A stretch of DNA of 64,000 nucleotides from Microbacterium sp. USTB-Y (GTDB lineage: Bacteria > Actinomycetota > Actinomycetes > Actinomycetales > Microbacteriaceae), in NCBI RefSeq assembly GCF_023703415.1, contig NZ_JAGMTU010000001.1:434001-498000 (forward strand). Direction: 5' to 3'. Positions 13,118-22,115 of this stretch are shown in pieces. How positions within the stretch are numbered: the stretch's first letter is position 1; every line of letters begins with the position of its first letter. Both the position numbers and the translations under genes were made by a program. The notes beneath the pieces are model-generated. The model searched no databases, was not told the origin of the DNA, and saw nothing but the letters and a program-made list of their open reading frames with translations.

Positions 13118-15739
13118 ATGCCTCCACAGATCCTGTCCCTCCCGCGCCGATCAGGCGGTGCCGTCGCCGGCGGCGTCGCCCTCGCGATCGCCGCGACCGC
13201 GCTGGGCCTCGGCTCCCTCTCCCCGGCGCACGCCGACCCCGCCCCACCCGCCGGCGCCGCGATCCCCGACACGGGGTACACCCTCCTCGACGTCGACTCC
13301 GAATCGGCGCCCTACCCCGCCCCGCCCTCGCTCGACGGCACCGCGAAGGGGGCGTTCGACGGCGACTACTCGACCCAGTGGGCCTCGGACTACAACGGCG
13401 GCACGCCGGACCCGATGCCGCACTACCTCACGTTCGACATCGGCGCGCAGCACGCGCTCACCGGGCTCGGCTACTCCGTCAAGGTGCAGGGCAACGGCCC
13501 GGTCAAGAACGTGCAGGTGCTGACCACGAACGACGCCGACGTCGCGAAGGACGGCAAGAACAGCGGATGGTCGCTCGCCGGCACCGCGACCTTCTCGCAG
13601 CCCACCAGCGGCACGCAGATCCAGTACGTGGCGTTCGCCCAGCCCGTGTCGGCGCGCTACGTCGAGTTCAAGGTCCTGGATGCGGTGAACGGGTCGAACA
13701 ACGCCTCGGCCTCGGAGATCGTCGTCTACACGACCGACCCGATCACCACGCCCACCCCCACTCCCACGCCGACACCGACGCCCAAGCCCGCCGCCGCGAC
13801 CGTGACCACCGACTCGGTCGACGACAGCACCTGGCAGTATCCGGACGACACCCCCGCGAGCCCGTTCATCGACAAGGACGGCACGTTCCACTTCGGCGAG
13901 TCGCACGCGAACTACTACAACGAGCCGGACGGCAGCAACGGCGACATCCGGCAGTGGAACTGGTACACCGGAACGGACTTCGACACCGCGAAGCCCGACG
14001 ACGCGCTCAACGCCGCCGGCACCAACCCCGACACCACCGACTTCTGCAACGCGAGCCCCACCGGCGTGGACTCGACCAAGGCGCCCGCCGGATCCAGCTA
14101 CACCCAGCCGAACTACTGCGACATCACGCAGATGTGGGTCGACCCCGACTCGGGCGACTGGTACGGCCTCGTGCACAACGAGTTCACCCCCCAGCCCTTC
14201 GGCGACGGGCTGCACTACGACGCCATCGACTACGCGGTCTCGACCGATCAGGGCAGGACCTGGACGATCCCCGGCCACGCGATCACCTCGCCGTACAGCA
14301 CCACCCGCGGCGACACCACGGCGTTCCCGCAGCAGACCTACTCCTACGGCGACGGCGATCCCCGCCTCTACGTCGACTACGCCTCCGGCTACTTCTACGC
14401 GTTCTACGGCTCCCGCATCGTGAACAAGACCGGCGGCTGGGTCGCGTTCTACGAGCACGTCGCCCGCGCCCCGATCTCCGGGAAGATGGCGACCGGCACC
14501 TGGCAGAAGTGGTACGACGGCACCTGGACCCAGCCCGGCATCTCCGGCAAGGAGAGCAACATGGTCCCCGTCGCCGACGACAGCGAGACGGGTTACACCC
14601 CCACCGACGAGGAGTACGACCCGAACACCCCCGGCACCGCGCAGCAGCAGATCAAGAAGGGGCAGATGCCCGCGACGTCGCCGCTGTTCGTGATGGACGT
14701 CACCTACGACGCGTACCTCGGGCTGTACATCGGCCAGCCGCAGAACCCCGACCAGTCGGGCAACGCGCCGCAGGAGTTCTACGCCACGAAGAACCTCGCG
14801 ACGCAGAAGTGGTTCCGCCTGGGCGACAGCGGATCCGCGTACACGACGGCCTCCTGGTACCGCTGGTTCGTCGACCCGGCCAACAAGACGAGCTCGGCGA
14901 TCGTGGGCAAGTCGTTCCGCTCGTACTGCTCGTTCGGCTGCATGGGCGACGCCTCTGCGCAGCTCGCGAACATCACGATCGACGCGGGGCCCTCGGTCTC
15001 GCCGGCCGCCGCCGTCGACACGACGAAGGCCTACACGATCGCCAACGCCGACGGGCGCAAGCTCGCGGTCTCCGGCGACGGCACGGCGCTGACGTCCGCG
15101 GACACCGTGGACCGCGGGCACGGCGCGTGGACGTTCGCGGCGACGGGGGACGGCGCGTACACCGTCGCGACCCAGGGCGGCGCGCTGCTGGGCGTCGACG
15201 CGTCCACGACCGCCGGGCGCGCCTGGGGCGCGGGTCTCACGCTCACCGATCAGGCATCGGCCGGTGTCGGGCAGCAGTGGTTCGTCGTCCCGAACACCGA
15301 CCCCGCCAGCGGTGAGGCCACCGGATCGATCCGGCTCGTGAACCGCTACTCCGGACTCGTGCTGGGCCTGGACGACACAGCCGCGGCGACGACACCGGGC
15401 CGCACCTGGGACGCGACGAGCCCCACGGCACGGGCTGCGGCCGCGTCGTCGGCCCCGTTCGGCGCGGCCTCGAACCAGGTCATCGCGCTTTCGGTGTTCG
15501 ACGACTCGACGCCCGACCCCGGCACCACGCCCACGCCGACGCCCACGCCGACGCCGTCGGCCGGCCCGGGCTCGACCGGATCCGACAGCGGGTCGCACGG
15601 CACCGGAACGGCAGCAGGATCCCTCGCCAGCACGGGCGGCGCGCTCGCGGTCGTCCCGGCGATCGCGGCCGGACTGCTGATCCTCGCCGGCGCCGCGCTC
15701 GCCCTGATCCGGCGACGCGCCCGCACCACGCGCTCCTGA
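13118..15739 (+). CDS. Secreted F5/8-C, propeller and ricin-type lectin protein with LAxTG sortase anchor
   Basis: An 873-residue exported surface protein. Residues 1-39 form a signal peptide (cleavage after SPAHA). A discoidin/CBM32-like domain spans ~75-205 (AFDGDYSTQWASDY, then VSARYVEFKVLD). A Thr-Pro linker follows (~209-225). The central ~228-625 region, with WQYPDDTPASPF, HFGESHANYY and repeated aromatic blades, looks like a glycosidase-type beta-propeller that I cannot place in a numbered family. A ricin-B-like domain covers ~632-795. A second TP linker, the sorting signal LASTGG (836-841), a hydrophobic helix and RRRAR tail complete it; LAxTG is recognised by class E sortases of high-GC actinobacteria. 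Start chosen for AAGGAAGA at 13107-13114. Likely role: binding or hydrolysing a polysaccharide at the cell wall. Confidence 0.87.
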   Translation: MPPQILSLPRRSGGAVAGGVALAIAATALGLGSLSPAHADPAPPAGAAIPDTGYTLLDVDSESAPYPAPPSLDGTAKGAFDGDYSTQWASDYNGGTPDPMPHYLTFDIGAQHALTGLGYSVKVQGNGPVKNVQVLTTNDADVAKDGKNSGWSLAGTATFSQPTSGTQIQYVAFAQPVSARYVEFKVLDAVNGSNNASASEIVVYTTDPITTPTPTPTPTPTPKPAAATVTTDSVDDSTWQYPDDTPASPFIDKDGTFHFGESHANYYNEPDGSNGDIRQWNWYTGTDFDTAKPDDALNAAGTNPDTTDFCNASPTGVDSTKAPAGSSYTQPNYCDITQMWVDPDSGDWYGLVHNEFTPQPFGDGLHYDAIDYAVSTDQGRTWTIPGHAITSPYSTTRGDTTAFPQQTYSYGDGDPRLYVDYASGYFYAFYGSRIVNKTGGWVAFYEHVARAPISGKMATGTWQKWYDGTWTQPGISGKESNMVPVADDSETGYTPTDEEYDPNTPGTAQQQIKKGQMPATSPLFVMDVTYDAYLGLYIGQPQNPDQSGNAPQEFYATKNLATQKWFRLGDSGSAYTTASWYRWFVDPANKTSSAIVGKSFRSYCSFGCMGDASAQLANITIDAGPSVSPAAAVDTTKAYTIANADGRKLAVSGDGTALTSADTVDRGHGAWTFAATGDGAYTVATQGGALLGVDASTTAGRAWGAGLTLTDQASAGVGQQWFVVPNTDPASGEATGSIRLVNRYSGLVLGLDDTAAATTPGRTWDATSPTARAAAASSAPFGAASNQVIALSVFDDSTPDPGTTPTPTPTPTPSAGPGSTGSDSGSHGTGTAAGSLASTGGALAVVPAIAAGLLILAGAALALIRRRARTTRS

Positions 15740-15751
15740 CGGATCAGTCTC

Positions 15752-15786
15752 GGCGGGGATCCGGGCCTCGTGCCCGGGTCCCCGCC
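15752..15786 (+). terminator. Hairpin downstream of the surface-protein gene
   Basis: Arms 15752-15766 (GGCGGGGATCCGGGC) and 15772-15786 form a 15-bp stem with one G-U pair and a 5-nt loop, 13 nt after the stop. No U-tract follows. Confidence 0.7.
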
Positions 15787-15865
15787 GTCGCGTCCGCCCG
15801 GCGATTCGCCTCGGGTCCGTCCGCACGGCAGAATCGACGCACACCCCCTTGCAAGGAGACCCGTC

Positions 15866-16717
15866 ATGGCGCAGCCCGACACCGCACGACTGCTCATCGC
15901 GTGCGCCGATCAGCCCGGCATCGTCGCCGCCGTCGCGGGCGTCCTCGCCGCGCACGAGGTGAACATCATCTCCCTCGATCAGCACTCGACCGACGCCGAG
16001 GGCGGGCGCTTCTTCCAGCGCACCGTGATCCACCGCGACGGGCTCGCCGCCGCCCGTCCGGCCCTCGAGGCCGACCTGGGCGCCGTGGCCGAGCGCTTCG
16101 GCATGGACTGGTCACTGCACGACGCGTCCAAGCGCAAGCGGGTGGCGATCTTCGTCTCCAAGTACGACCACTGCCTGATGGAGCTGCTCTGGCGCACCCA
16201 GCGCGGACAGCTCGACATCGACATCACCATGGTCGTCTCGAACCATCCGGATCTCGCGGAATCGGTGCGCTCGTTCGGCGTGCCGTTCGTGCACATCCCC
16301 TCGGGCGACAAGGCGGAGATGGAGCGGCGCCAGCTCGAGCTGCTGCAGGGCAACGTGGATCTGGTCGTGCTCGCGCGCTACATGCAGATCCTCACCGACG
16401 AGTTCATCGGTTCCCTCGGCGCTCCGGTGATCAACATCCACCACTCCTTCCTGCCGGCGTTCATCGGCGCGAACCCGTACGCCCGGGCCAAGGAGCGCGG
16501 CGTGAAGCTCATCGGCGCCACGGCGCACTACGCCACGGCCGACCTCGACGAGGGCCCGATCATCGAGCAGGACGTCACGCGCGTCACGCACGCGGAGTCC
16601 GCCGCCGAGCTGCAGAGCCGCGGCGCCGACGTGGAGCGTCTGGTGCTGGCGCGCGCGGTGCAGTGGCACGCCGACGACCGGGTGATCGTGCACGGCCGCT
16701 CGACCGTCATCCTCTGA
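15866..16717 (+). CDS. purU: Formyltetrahydrofolate deformylase
   Basis: A 283-residue PurU, which hydrolyses 10-formyl-tetrahydrofolate to formate and tetrahydrofolate and so balances one-carbon pools. An N-terminal ACT domain (residues 8-85, ADQPGIVAAVAGVLAAHEVN) precedes a formyltransferase-like domain whose catalytic Asn-His-Asp triad is visible as NIHHSFLPAF and ATADLDEGPI. Length matches the family. The ATG has AAGGAG (15853-15858) 7 nt upstream. It appears monocistronic, with the surface-protein terminator upstream and a convergent gene downstream. Confidence 0.96.
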   Translation: MAQPDTARLLIACADQPGIVAAVAGVLAAHEVNIISLDQHSTDAEGGRFFQRTVIHRDGLAAARPALEADLGAVAERFGMDWSLHDASKRKRVAIFVSKYDHCLMELLWRTQRGQLDIDITMVVSNHPDLAESVRSFGVPFVHIPSGDKAEMERRQLELLQGNVDLVVLARYMQILTDEFIGSLGAPVINIHHSFLPAFIGANPYARAKERGVKLIGATAHYATADLDEGPIIEQDVTRVTHAESAAELQSRGADVERLVLARAVQWHADDRVIVHGRSTVIL

Positions 16718-16763
16718 GGCACGGTCGCCTCAGGGCCCTCTGCGCGCGGCCGCCCGGCGCAGG

Positions 16764-17807
16764 TCAGGCGCTCGGCACGCCCGCGGCGAGCTCGGCGAAC
16801 GCCTCCGCCGCCGTGCCGTACCGGGCCAGCGGCGCCGACTGGCCCATCCAGAGCGACTGCAGCTCGCCCCTCCCCTGCTCCCCGGCCGGAGCGCGGAAGC
16901 GTCCCGTGATCCAGTTCTGCGCCGGGAACGGGGCGATGGATCCGGCCGCCTCGATCTCGGCGACCGCGCGGTTGCGCGCCCCGCGGGCGAGCCGCCCGCT
17001 CATCGCCCGGGTGAGCACGGTCCCCTCCGCCGACGTCGAGCGGATCGCCGCCCGGTGCGCCGCGTTCGCGGCCGACTCCGCGACGGCGAGGAAGGCGGTG
17101 CCGACCTGCACGCCCTGCGCGCCGAGGGCGAACGCGGCGGCGACCCCGCGCCGGTCGGCGATCCCCCCGGCCGCGATCACCGGCACGTCGACGGCGTCGA
17201 CGACCTGGGGCAGCAGGGAGAACAGCCCGACGAGCGACTCCTCCGCGGGACGCAGGAACGACACGCGATGCCCCGCGGCCTCGGCGCCCGTCGCGACGAC
17301 GGCGTCCGCCCCGGCGTCCGCGAGCGCGACCGCCTCCGCGACCGTCGTGGCCGTGCCCACCACCCGGATTCCACGGCGGTGCGCCTCGGCGACCAGCGCG
17401 GCCGACGGCGCCCCGAAGACGACGCTGAGCACGGCGGGAGCCGCCTCCAGAATCGCCTCCACCTGCTCGTCGACCGGCGGCAGATAGCGCTCCGGACGCG
17501 CGGGCGGCTCGACCCCGACCTCGGCGAAGAAGGGGGCGAGCGCGGCCGCGTCGGCGTCGTGCTGCGCCCCCGGTTCCACCTCGTCGCCGGTGGGCAGCCA
17601 GATGTTCACCGCGAACGGCGCCGAGGTCGCCGCGCGGATCCCGGCGATCGTGGAGCGGATCCGGTCTCCGTCGTACCCGTAGAGCCCGTACGAGCCGAGC
17701 CCGCCGGCCGCGCTGACCGCGGCGGTGAGCGGGATCGAGCTGAGTCCGCCGAACGGGCCGAGGACGACGGGGATGCGGATGCCGAGGAGGTCGGTGAGCG
17801 CGCTCAT
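16764..17807 (-). CDS. Nitronate monooxygenase (2-nitropropane dioxygenase family)
   Basis: A 347-residue FMN-dependent TIM-barrel enzyme of the nitronate monooxygenase family, which oxidises alkyl nitronates such as propionate-3-nitronate. Visible are the N-terminal LGIRIPVVLGPFGGLSSIPL, the FMN phosphate-binding glycines (VIAAGGIADRRGVAAAF, GAQGVQVGTAF), and the catalytic-histidine segment TGAEAAGHRVSF near residue 178. Some family members act instead on enoyl-ACP or other substrates, so the substrate is not certain. A minus-strand TAGCCT lies 7 nt before the ATG, making the mRNA almost leaderless. It is convergent with purU. Confidence 0.88.
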   Translation of the reverse strand: MSALTDLLGIRIPVVLGPFGGLSSIPLTAAVSAAGGLGSYGLYGYDGDRIRSTIAGIRAATSAPFAVNIWLPTGDEVEPGAQHDADAAALAPFFAEVGVEPPARPERYLPPVDEQVEAILEAAPAVLSVVFGAPSAALVAEAHRRGIRVVGTATTVAEAVALADAGADAVVATGAEAAGHRVSFLRPAEESLVGLFSLLPQVVDAVDVPVIAAGGIADRRGVAAAFALGAQGVQVGTAFLAVAESAANAAHRAAIRSTSAEGTVLTRAMSGRLARGARNRAVAEIEAAGSIAPFPAQNWITGRFRAPAGEQGRGELQSLWMGQSAPLARYGTAAEAFAELAAGVPSA

Positions 17808-17868
17808 GCTCCCGAGGCTACGCCGGGCCCGCCCGCGCCCGTCGCGTGTGACGAAGGAGCCTCCGGGG

Positions 17869-18801
17869 TCAGTCCGGCACCACGGGGATGGATCCGGTGA
17901 GCGGGGAGGGCGGTTCCTCGTCGGGGCCCGCGCCGCGCCGCCGCCGCGCTCCCGCGGTGACGCCGATGCTCGCGATCACGACCAGCGCGATCGCGGCGAG
18001 CCGCAGCGGCGAGGCCTGCTGCCCCAGGACGAGCAGCCCGGCGAGCGTCGCGAAGACCGGCTCGAGGCTGAGCAGGATCCCGAAGATCCGCTGCGGCAGG
18101 CGGCGCAGTGCCGCGAGCTCGAGGATGTAGGGGATGACCGAGGCGAGCAGCGCGGTGAGCGCGGCCAGTCCCAGCACGCGGGGATCCGCGACCGCGGTCA
18201 CGGCCGCGGGCACCCCGAAGGGCAGCAGCAGCACGGCACCGACCGCGAGCGCGACCGCGAGGCCCTCGGTTCCCGTGGTGAGCGCGCCCACGCGCGTGCT
18301 CATCCGGATGTACATCACCCAGAACGCGGCCGCGATGAGCGCGAACAGCACGCCCCAGGGATCCAGCGCCGCCGCTCCCGTGAGCCCGTCGAGCCCGAGC
18401 AGCGCCATGCCGAGCAGAGCGATCCCCACCCAGACCGCGTCGGCGAGGCGCCGGGTCAGCACCGCCGCCAGCACGAGTGGGCCGAGGAACTCGATCGCGA
18501 CCGCGGGCCCGAGCGGAATACGGTCGATGGCGGCGTAGTAGGTGCCGTTCATCGCGGCGATCGAGACGCCGAACAGGAGGGCGGCGGTCCACTGCGCCCG
18601 GTTCCATCGACGCAGGCGCGGGCGCGCGATGACGAGCACCACGATCGCGGCGATGAGCACGCGCAGCCCGGTGACGCCCCAGGAGCCGAGCTGCGGGAAG
18701 ATCGTGGTCGCGACGGCCGCGCCGAAGGGCAGCGACAGGCAGGATCCGACGACCAGCAGCACACCGAGAGCGGGCTGCTGCCGCGGTTCCTGGGAGTTCA
18801 C
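17869..18801 (-). CDS. EamA/DMT-family exporter (RhtA-like)
   Basis: A 310-residue drug/metabolite-transporter protein with about ten membrane helices arranged as two EamA repeats (~15-145 and ~160-285). The ordering and the motif SVIPYILELAALRRLPQRIFGILLSLEP resemble the RhtA threonine/homoserine exporters, so amino-acid export is a reasonable guess. The Arg- and Glu/Pro-rich tail is cytosolic. It starts at GTG with CAGGCT six nt upstream. Only 61 nt separate it from the next minus-strand gene, but both have their own -10-like elements. Confidence 0.85.
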   Translation of the reverse strand: MNSQEPRQQPALGVLLVVGSCLSLPFGAAVATTIFPQLGSWGVTGLRVLIAAIVVLVIARPRLRRWNRAQWTAALLFGVSIAAMNGTYYAAIDRIPLGPAVAIEFLGPLVLAAVLTRRLADAVWVGIALLGMALLGLDGLTGAAALDPWGVLFALIAAAFWVMYIRMSTRVGALTTGTEGLAVALAVGAVLLLPFGVPAAVTAVADPRVLGLAALTALLASVIPYILELAALRRLPQRIFGILLSLEPVFATLAGLLVLGQQASPLRLAAIALVVIASIGVTAGARRRRGAGPDEEPPSPLTGSIPVVPD

Positions 18802-18923
18802 CCCTCAAGCCTGGCACGGCCTGGACGGGGATGCGTCGCGGGCACGGACGCGTCGCGGACGTTCCCGGTACGCGGCCCGAGCCGGCTCGCGGGGCATGGC
18901 GCGAGGCGCCCCGCGGACCGCGC

Positions 18924-20081
18924 TCAGCGCGGGGTGAGCCCGACCCGCAGCGGAGCGCCGGGCGCCCCCGCCTCCGCCAGCGCGCCGTCGACCGCCGCGA
19001 GCGGATGCACGGCGCTCACGGCGTCGGCGAACGGGTGCGCGCGCCCGGGCCCCGCCATGAAGGCGGCGGCGGCGTGCAGCTCGGCCCCGGTGTAGTTGTG
19101 CACCCCGGCGACCGCGACGAGACCGCGCACGATGCGCTCGGCGTCGAGCGGCACCGGATCCGCCGGGAACACGCTGCCCAGCAGCACCACCGCACCGCCC
19201 ACGTCGACGGCGTCGAGCGCGGCGCGCACGGCATGCCCCGAGGCCTCGATCACCAGGTCGGCGCCCTCCTCGGCGACGTCCTCCGGGGCGAGCGCGGTGA
19301 GGCCGAAGCGCTCGGCGAACGCCCGGCGCGCGGGATCGGGATCCGCGATCCGCACCTGTCCGCCCAGGTCCGCCCCGATCACCGCGGCGGTCAGCCCGAC
19401 CAGCCCGGCACCGAGCACGAGCACGCGTTCGCACGCGAGCACGGCCGCGTCCTCCGCAGCCGTGGGGAACGGATCCGGCCGTCCTAGCCCGCGCAGCGCC
19501 GCGCCCCGGGCGATCCCGGCCCACGCGGTCGCCGTCGCGCACGAGACCGGGGCGAGGGCGGCGGCCGGCAGCGCCTCCGGCACCCGCACGATCGCGGTAC
19601 CGGCCCGCAGGTGCACGTGTCCGGCGAACCCGCCGGTGAGCTCCCAGCGCGGCTCGATGCGCGCGTGGCCGTACTTCGCGAGCGTGCGGCACTTCTGGGT
19701 CAGGCCGACGAGGCAGCGGTCGCAGTGTCCGCACGAGACCGTGACCGACCACACCACACGGTCGCCGACGTGCAGCTCCCCACCGTCCACGGCGCGCGCG
19801 CCCTCGTCGCCGATCGCGATGATGCGGCCCACGCTCTCGTGCCCGAGGACGAGGGGCGTGGGCGCATGCCGGCGTCCCTGCACGGTGTGGATGTCGGATC
19901 CGCAGATCGTCGACATCTCCACCGCGACGAGCACGTCGTGCGGGGCCAGGGCGACGCCCGGCACGGCGAGCACCTCGTGCGGCAGCCCGACGCCGAGCCA
20001 GGCCATGGCGACGGCGGAGGGCCGCAGCGGCACGTCGTGCCGGTGCACCTCTTCGGCGGGGCGGACCAGCGCCGCGCGCAT
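18924..20081 (-). CDS. Zinc-dependent alcohol dehydrogenase of phosphonate-catabolism type
   Basis: A 385-residue medium-chain dehydrogenase. The catalytic-zinc region has CGSDIHTVQGRR and GHESVG (Cys, His-Glu), and the structural zinc loop is CGHCDRCLVGLTQKC, with four cysteines. The Rossmann motif is VLGAGLVGL. It belongs to the group of dehydrogenases consistently found in phosphonate clusters (proposed HpnZ, TIGR03366). Last gene of the operon: its ATG follows the stop of the PhnX-like gene by 1 nt (TGA-C-ATG). It probably handles the aldehyde released by C-P cleavage, or a hydroxyalkylphosphonate; which one cannot be told from sequence. Confidence 0.87.
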   Translation of the reverse strand: MRAALVRPAEEVHRHDVPLRPSAVAMAWLGVGLPHEVLAVPGVALAPHDVLVAVEMSTICGSDIHTVQGRRHAPTPLVLGHESVGRIIAIGDEGARAVDGGELHVGDRVVWSVTVSCGHCDRCLVGLTQKCRTLAKYGHARIEPRWELTGGFAGHVHLRAGTAIVRVPEALPAAALAPVSCATATAWAGIARGAALRGLGRPDPFPTAAEDAAVLACERVLVLGAGLVGLTAAVIGADLGGQVRIADPDPARRAFAERFGLTALAPEDVAEEGADLVIEASGHAVRAALDAVDVGGAVVLLGSVFPADPVPLDAERIVRGLVAVAGVHNYTGAELHAAAAFMAGPGRAHPFADAVSAVHPLAAVDGALAEAGAPGAPLRVGLTPR

Positions 20082-20082
20082 G

Positions 20083-20853
20083 TCAGCCGGCCGCGATCGG
20101 CGCGACGGCGGGCTCCGGCGCGAGCGTGGCGGATGCCGGGGGCTCCGCCGCGAGGCCGGGCACGAGCCCGCGTTCGACGAGCGCGGCGGCGAGCGCGGTG
20201 ACGTCGGGCAGCACGGCGTCCGGACCCGCGGCCGCGAGCGCGGCGGCATCGTGCGCACCGGTCAGCACCCCGGCCACGAAGCCCGCACCGGCGCGGCGGC
20301 CCGACTGCACGTCGCTCACGGTGTCGCCGGCGACGGCCACGGCCTGCACCGACGACGCGCCGGCGCGCAGCAGCGCGGTGAGCACGAGGTCGGGAGCCGG
20401 GCGGCCGCGGCCCGCGTCGACCGGGCTGAGCACCCCGTCGACGAGGTCGCGCCAGCCTAGAGCATCCAGGAGCGCGTCACGGGTGACCGGGGCGAACCCC
20501 GTGGTCAGCCAGACCTTCAGGCCCGCGGCCCGCAGCGCCCGGATGGCGTCGGCCGCACCGAGGATCCCGGTCACGCCCTGCTCCGCCACGATCTCGGCGT
20601 AGGCGGCCTCGAACTGCGCGGTGGCGCGCTCCGCCGTCTCGACATCCCCGTCGGCGAGGTGCGTGAACACGTCGATCTTCGACTGCCCCATGGTGTCGCG
20701 CACGTACTGCAGCGCCGCGTCCCCGCCGATCCGGGAAGCGACCCCGGTGCGCTCGGCGGCGCGCTGGAACGCCTGCTCCACGATGCCGTCGTCGAGCACG
20801 GTGGTGCCTGCCATGTCGAGCACGACCAGTTCGATCGGGGTGTGCGGGTTCAT
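20083..20853 (-). CDS. PhnX-like phosphonatase (HAD superfamily)
   Basis: A 256-residue HAD hydrolase of the phosphonoacetaldehyde-hydrolase-like group (TIGR03351). The loop I motif is DMAGTT with nucleophile Asp13 and Ala15 in place of the usual second Asp, as in true PhnX. In the cap region MGQSKID places Lys59 where PhnX has its Schiff-base lysine (MGxxK), which supports C-P cleavage of phosphonoacetaldehyde to acetaldehyde and phosphate. Loop II is TTGF, and the acidic motif is GDTVSDVQSG. The start codon overlaps the previous stop (ATGA). A ~25-residue Ala/Pro-rich C-terminal tail is extra to the fold. Confidence 0.9.
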   Translation of the reverse strand: MNPHTPIELVVLDMAGTTVLDDGIVEQAFQRAAERTGVASRIGGDAALQYVRDTMGQSKIDVFTHLADGDVETAERATAQFEAAYAEIVAEQGVTGILGAADAIRALRAAGLKVWLTTGFAPVTRDALLDALGWRDLVDGVLSPVDAGRGRPAPDLVLTALLRAGASSVQAVAVAGDTVSDVQSGRRAGAGFVAGVLTGAHDAAALAAAGPDAVLPDVTALAAALVERGLVPGLAAEPPASATLAPEPAVAPIAAG

Positions 20854-22115
20854 GCGTTCTCCTCCTGTGCGATGCCGCCGACGGTGGCGGTCGTTCCTGC
20901 GCCGCCGACGATGGCGGGGTTCTGTGCGGCGTCCGCGACGGACCTGCCGGTGTCGTCTGACCCGGATCCGGATCCGGCCCAGCCGAACGCGCGGGCGGTC
21001 TCGATCTCGGCGAGACCGAGACCCGTGGTCATGCCGATGCCCGTGGTCGCGGCGAGCGCGAGCACCCGCGGGGCGGCCTCCTCGATGAGGAACTCCTCCC
21101 CCGCGGCGGCGTACACGCCCTGCCAGCGCTCGATCACGCGGATCCCGCCGATGTCGAAGAGCTCACGCGCCTCGGCGAGGAACGCGTCGAACGCGGCCTC
21201 GGGCTGGAACGGATCGGGCTGCACCGCCTTGTGGTGCGAGTCGCCGAGCAGCAGCGTGCCGTCAGGGAGCTGCGTGTACATCTGGTTCAGATCGAGTGCG
21301 GCAAGCTCCGGGCGCTCGGCGTGCAGCCGCTCGCGCAGCACCGTCGCCGTGCCGAGGCCGGCGAACCGGCGGTACCGCACGAGCGACCAGCCGGTGAGCA
21401 GGGGCGCCTGCAGCGGCGCGGCGAGATCGGCCGCGACGCGCATCATGTCCAGCGCGCAGCGGATCACGCCCGCGCGCTCGGCGAGGGCGGGCAGCAGCTG
21501 ATCGACGTCGTGGTTCACGGCCACGACCACGTCGCTCGCCGCGATGTCGCCGCGGGTCGTGCGCACGAGCCCCGTGCCGACCTCGGCGACCGCGGTGCGG
21601 AAGCGGAACTCGACGCCGAGCGCCGCGAGGTGCCGCACGATCGCGCCGGCGGCCTCCCGCGGGTTCACCTGCAGGTCGCCCGCCACGAGCGCGCCGCCGT
21701 GCACGACGTCGGGGCGCACCGGGGCAAGCGCGGTCACCTCGGCGGGCGAGAGCAGACGGATGCCGCCTCCGGCCTCGGCCCCGGCCTCGGCGCGAGCGGC
21801 CTCCTCCAGCAGCGCCCGCTCGTCCTCCGCCCGGGCGACGACGAGGGTGCCGCTCTCCCGGGCCCAGAATCCGGCCTCTGCCGCGAGGCGGAGCCAGATC
21901 CCGCGGGACGCCTCGCCGTAGGCGCGCGCGGGGCCGTCCTGCGCGCCGATGCAGAGGTGTCCGAAGTTGCGGATCGTCGCGCCCACGGGGCGCTCGGTGC
22001 GGTCCACGACCACGACGCGCAGCCCTCGCCGCACGGCCGCGTACGCCGCGCCGAGGCCGACGATGCCGGATCCGACGATCGCGACGTCGAACCGGTCGGG
22101 GGAAGAAGCCGTCAT
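20850..22115 (-). CDS. FAD-dependent oxidoreductase of phosphonate clusters (DAO family)
   Basis: A 421-residue DAO-type flavoprotein. The dinucleotide-binding motif VAIVGSGIVGLGAAYAAVRRG is at ~12-32 and the C-terminal FAD-contact block TTGIGMTTGLGLAEI at ~360-375. It matches the clade recurrently linked to phosphonate degradation (TIGR03364). Enzymes of this kind have been reported to deaminate 2-aminoethylphosphonate or N-methyl/hydroxy derivatives oxidatively to phosphonoacetaldehyde. No PhnW transaminase is in the operon, so it likely supplies that aldehyde to the PhnX-like enzyme. The ATG at 22115 overlaps the permease stop (ATGA); the upstream in-frame start at 22136 is inside the permease gene and less likely. 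Confidence 0.88.
   Translation of the reverse strand: MTASSPDRFDVAIVGSGIVGLGAAYAAVRRGLRVVVVDRTERPVGATIRNFGHLCIGAQDGPARAYGEASRGIWLRLAAEAGFWARESGTLVVARAEDERALLEEAARAEAGAEAGGGIRLLSPAEVTALAPVRPDVVHGGALVAGDLQVNPREAAGAIVRHLAALGVEFRFRTAVAEVGTGLVRTTRGDIAASDVVVAVNHDVDQLLPALAERAGVIRCALDMMRVAADLAAPLQAPLLTGWSLVRYRRFAGLGTATVLRERLHAERPELAALDLNQMYTQLPDGTLLLGDSHHKAVQPDPFQPEAAFDAFLAEARELFDIGGIRVIERWQGVYAAAGEEFLIEEAAPRVLALAATTGIGMTTGLGLAEIETARAFGWAGSGSGSDDTGRSVADAAQNPAIVGGAGTTATVGGIAQEENA

Noticed and set aside
13151..16033. 960-codon minus-strand frame over the surface protein
   Set aside because: Antisense shadow of the signal-peptide lectin gene and of purU; no domain, no ribosome site.
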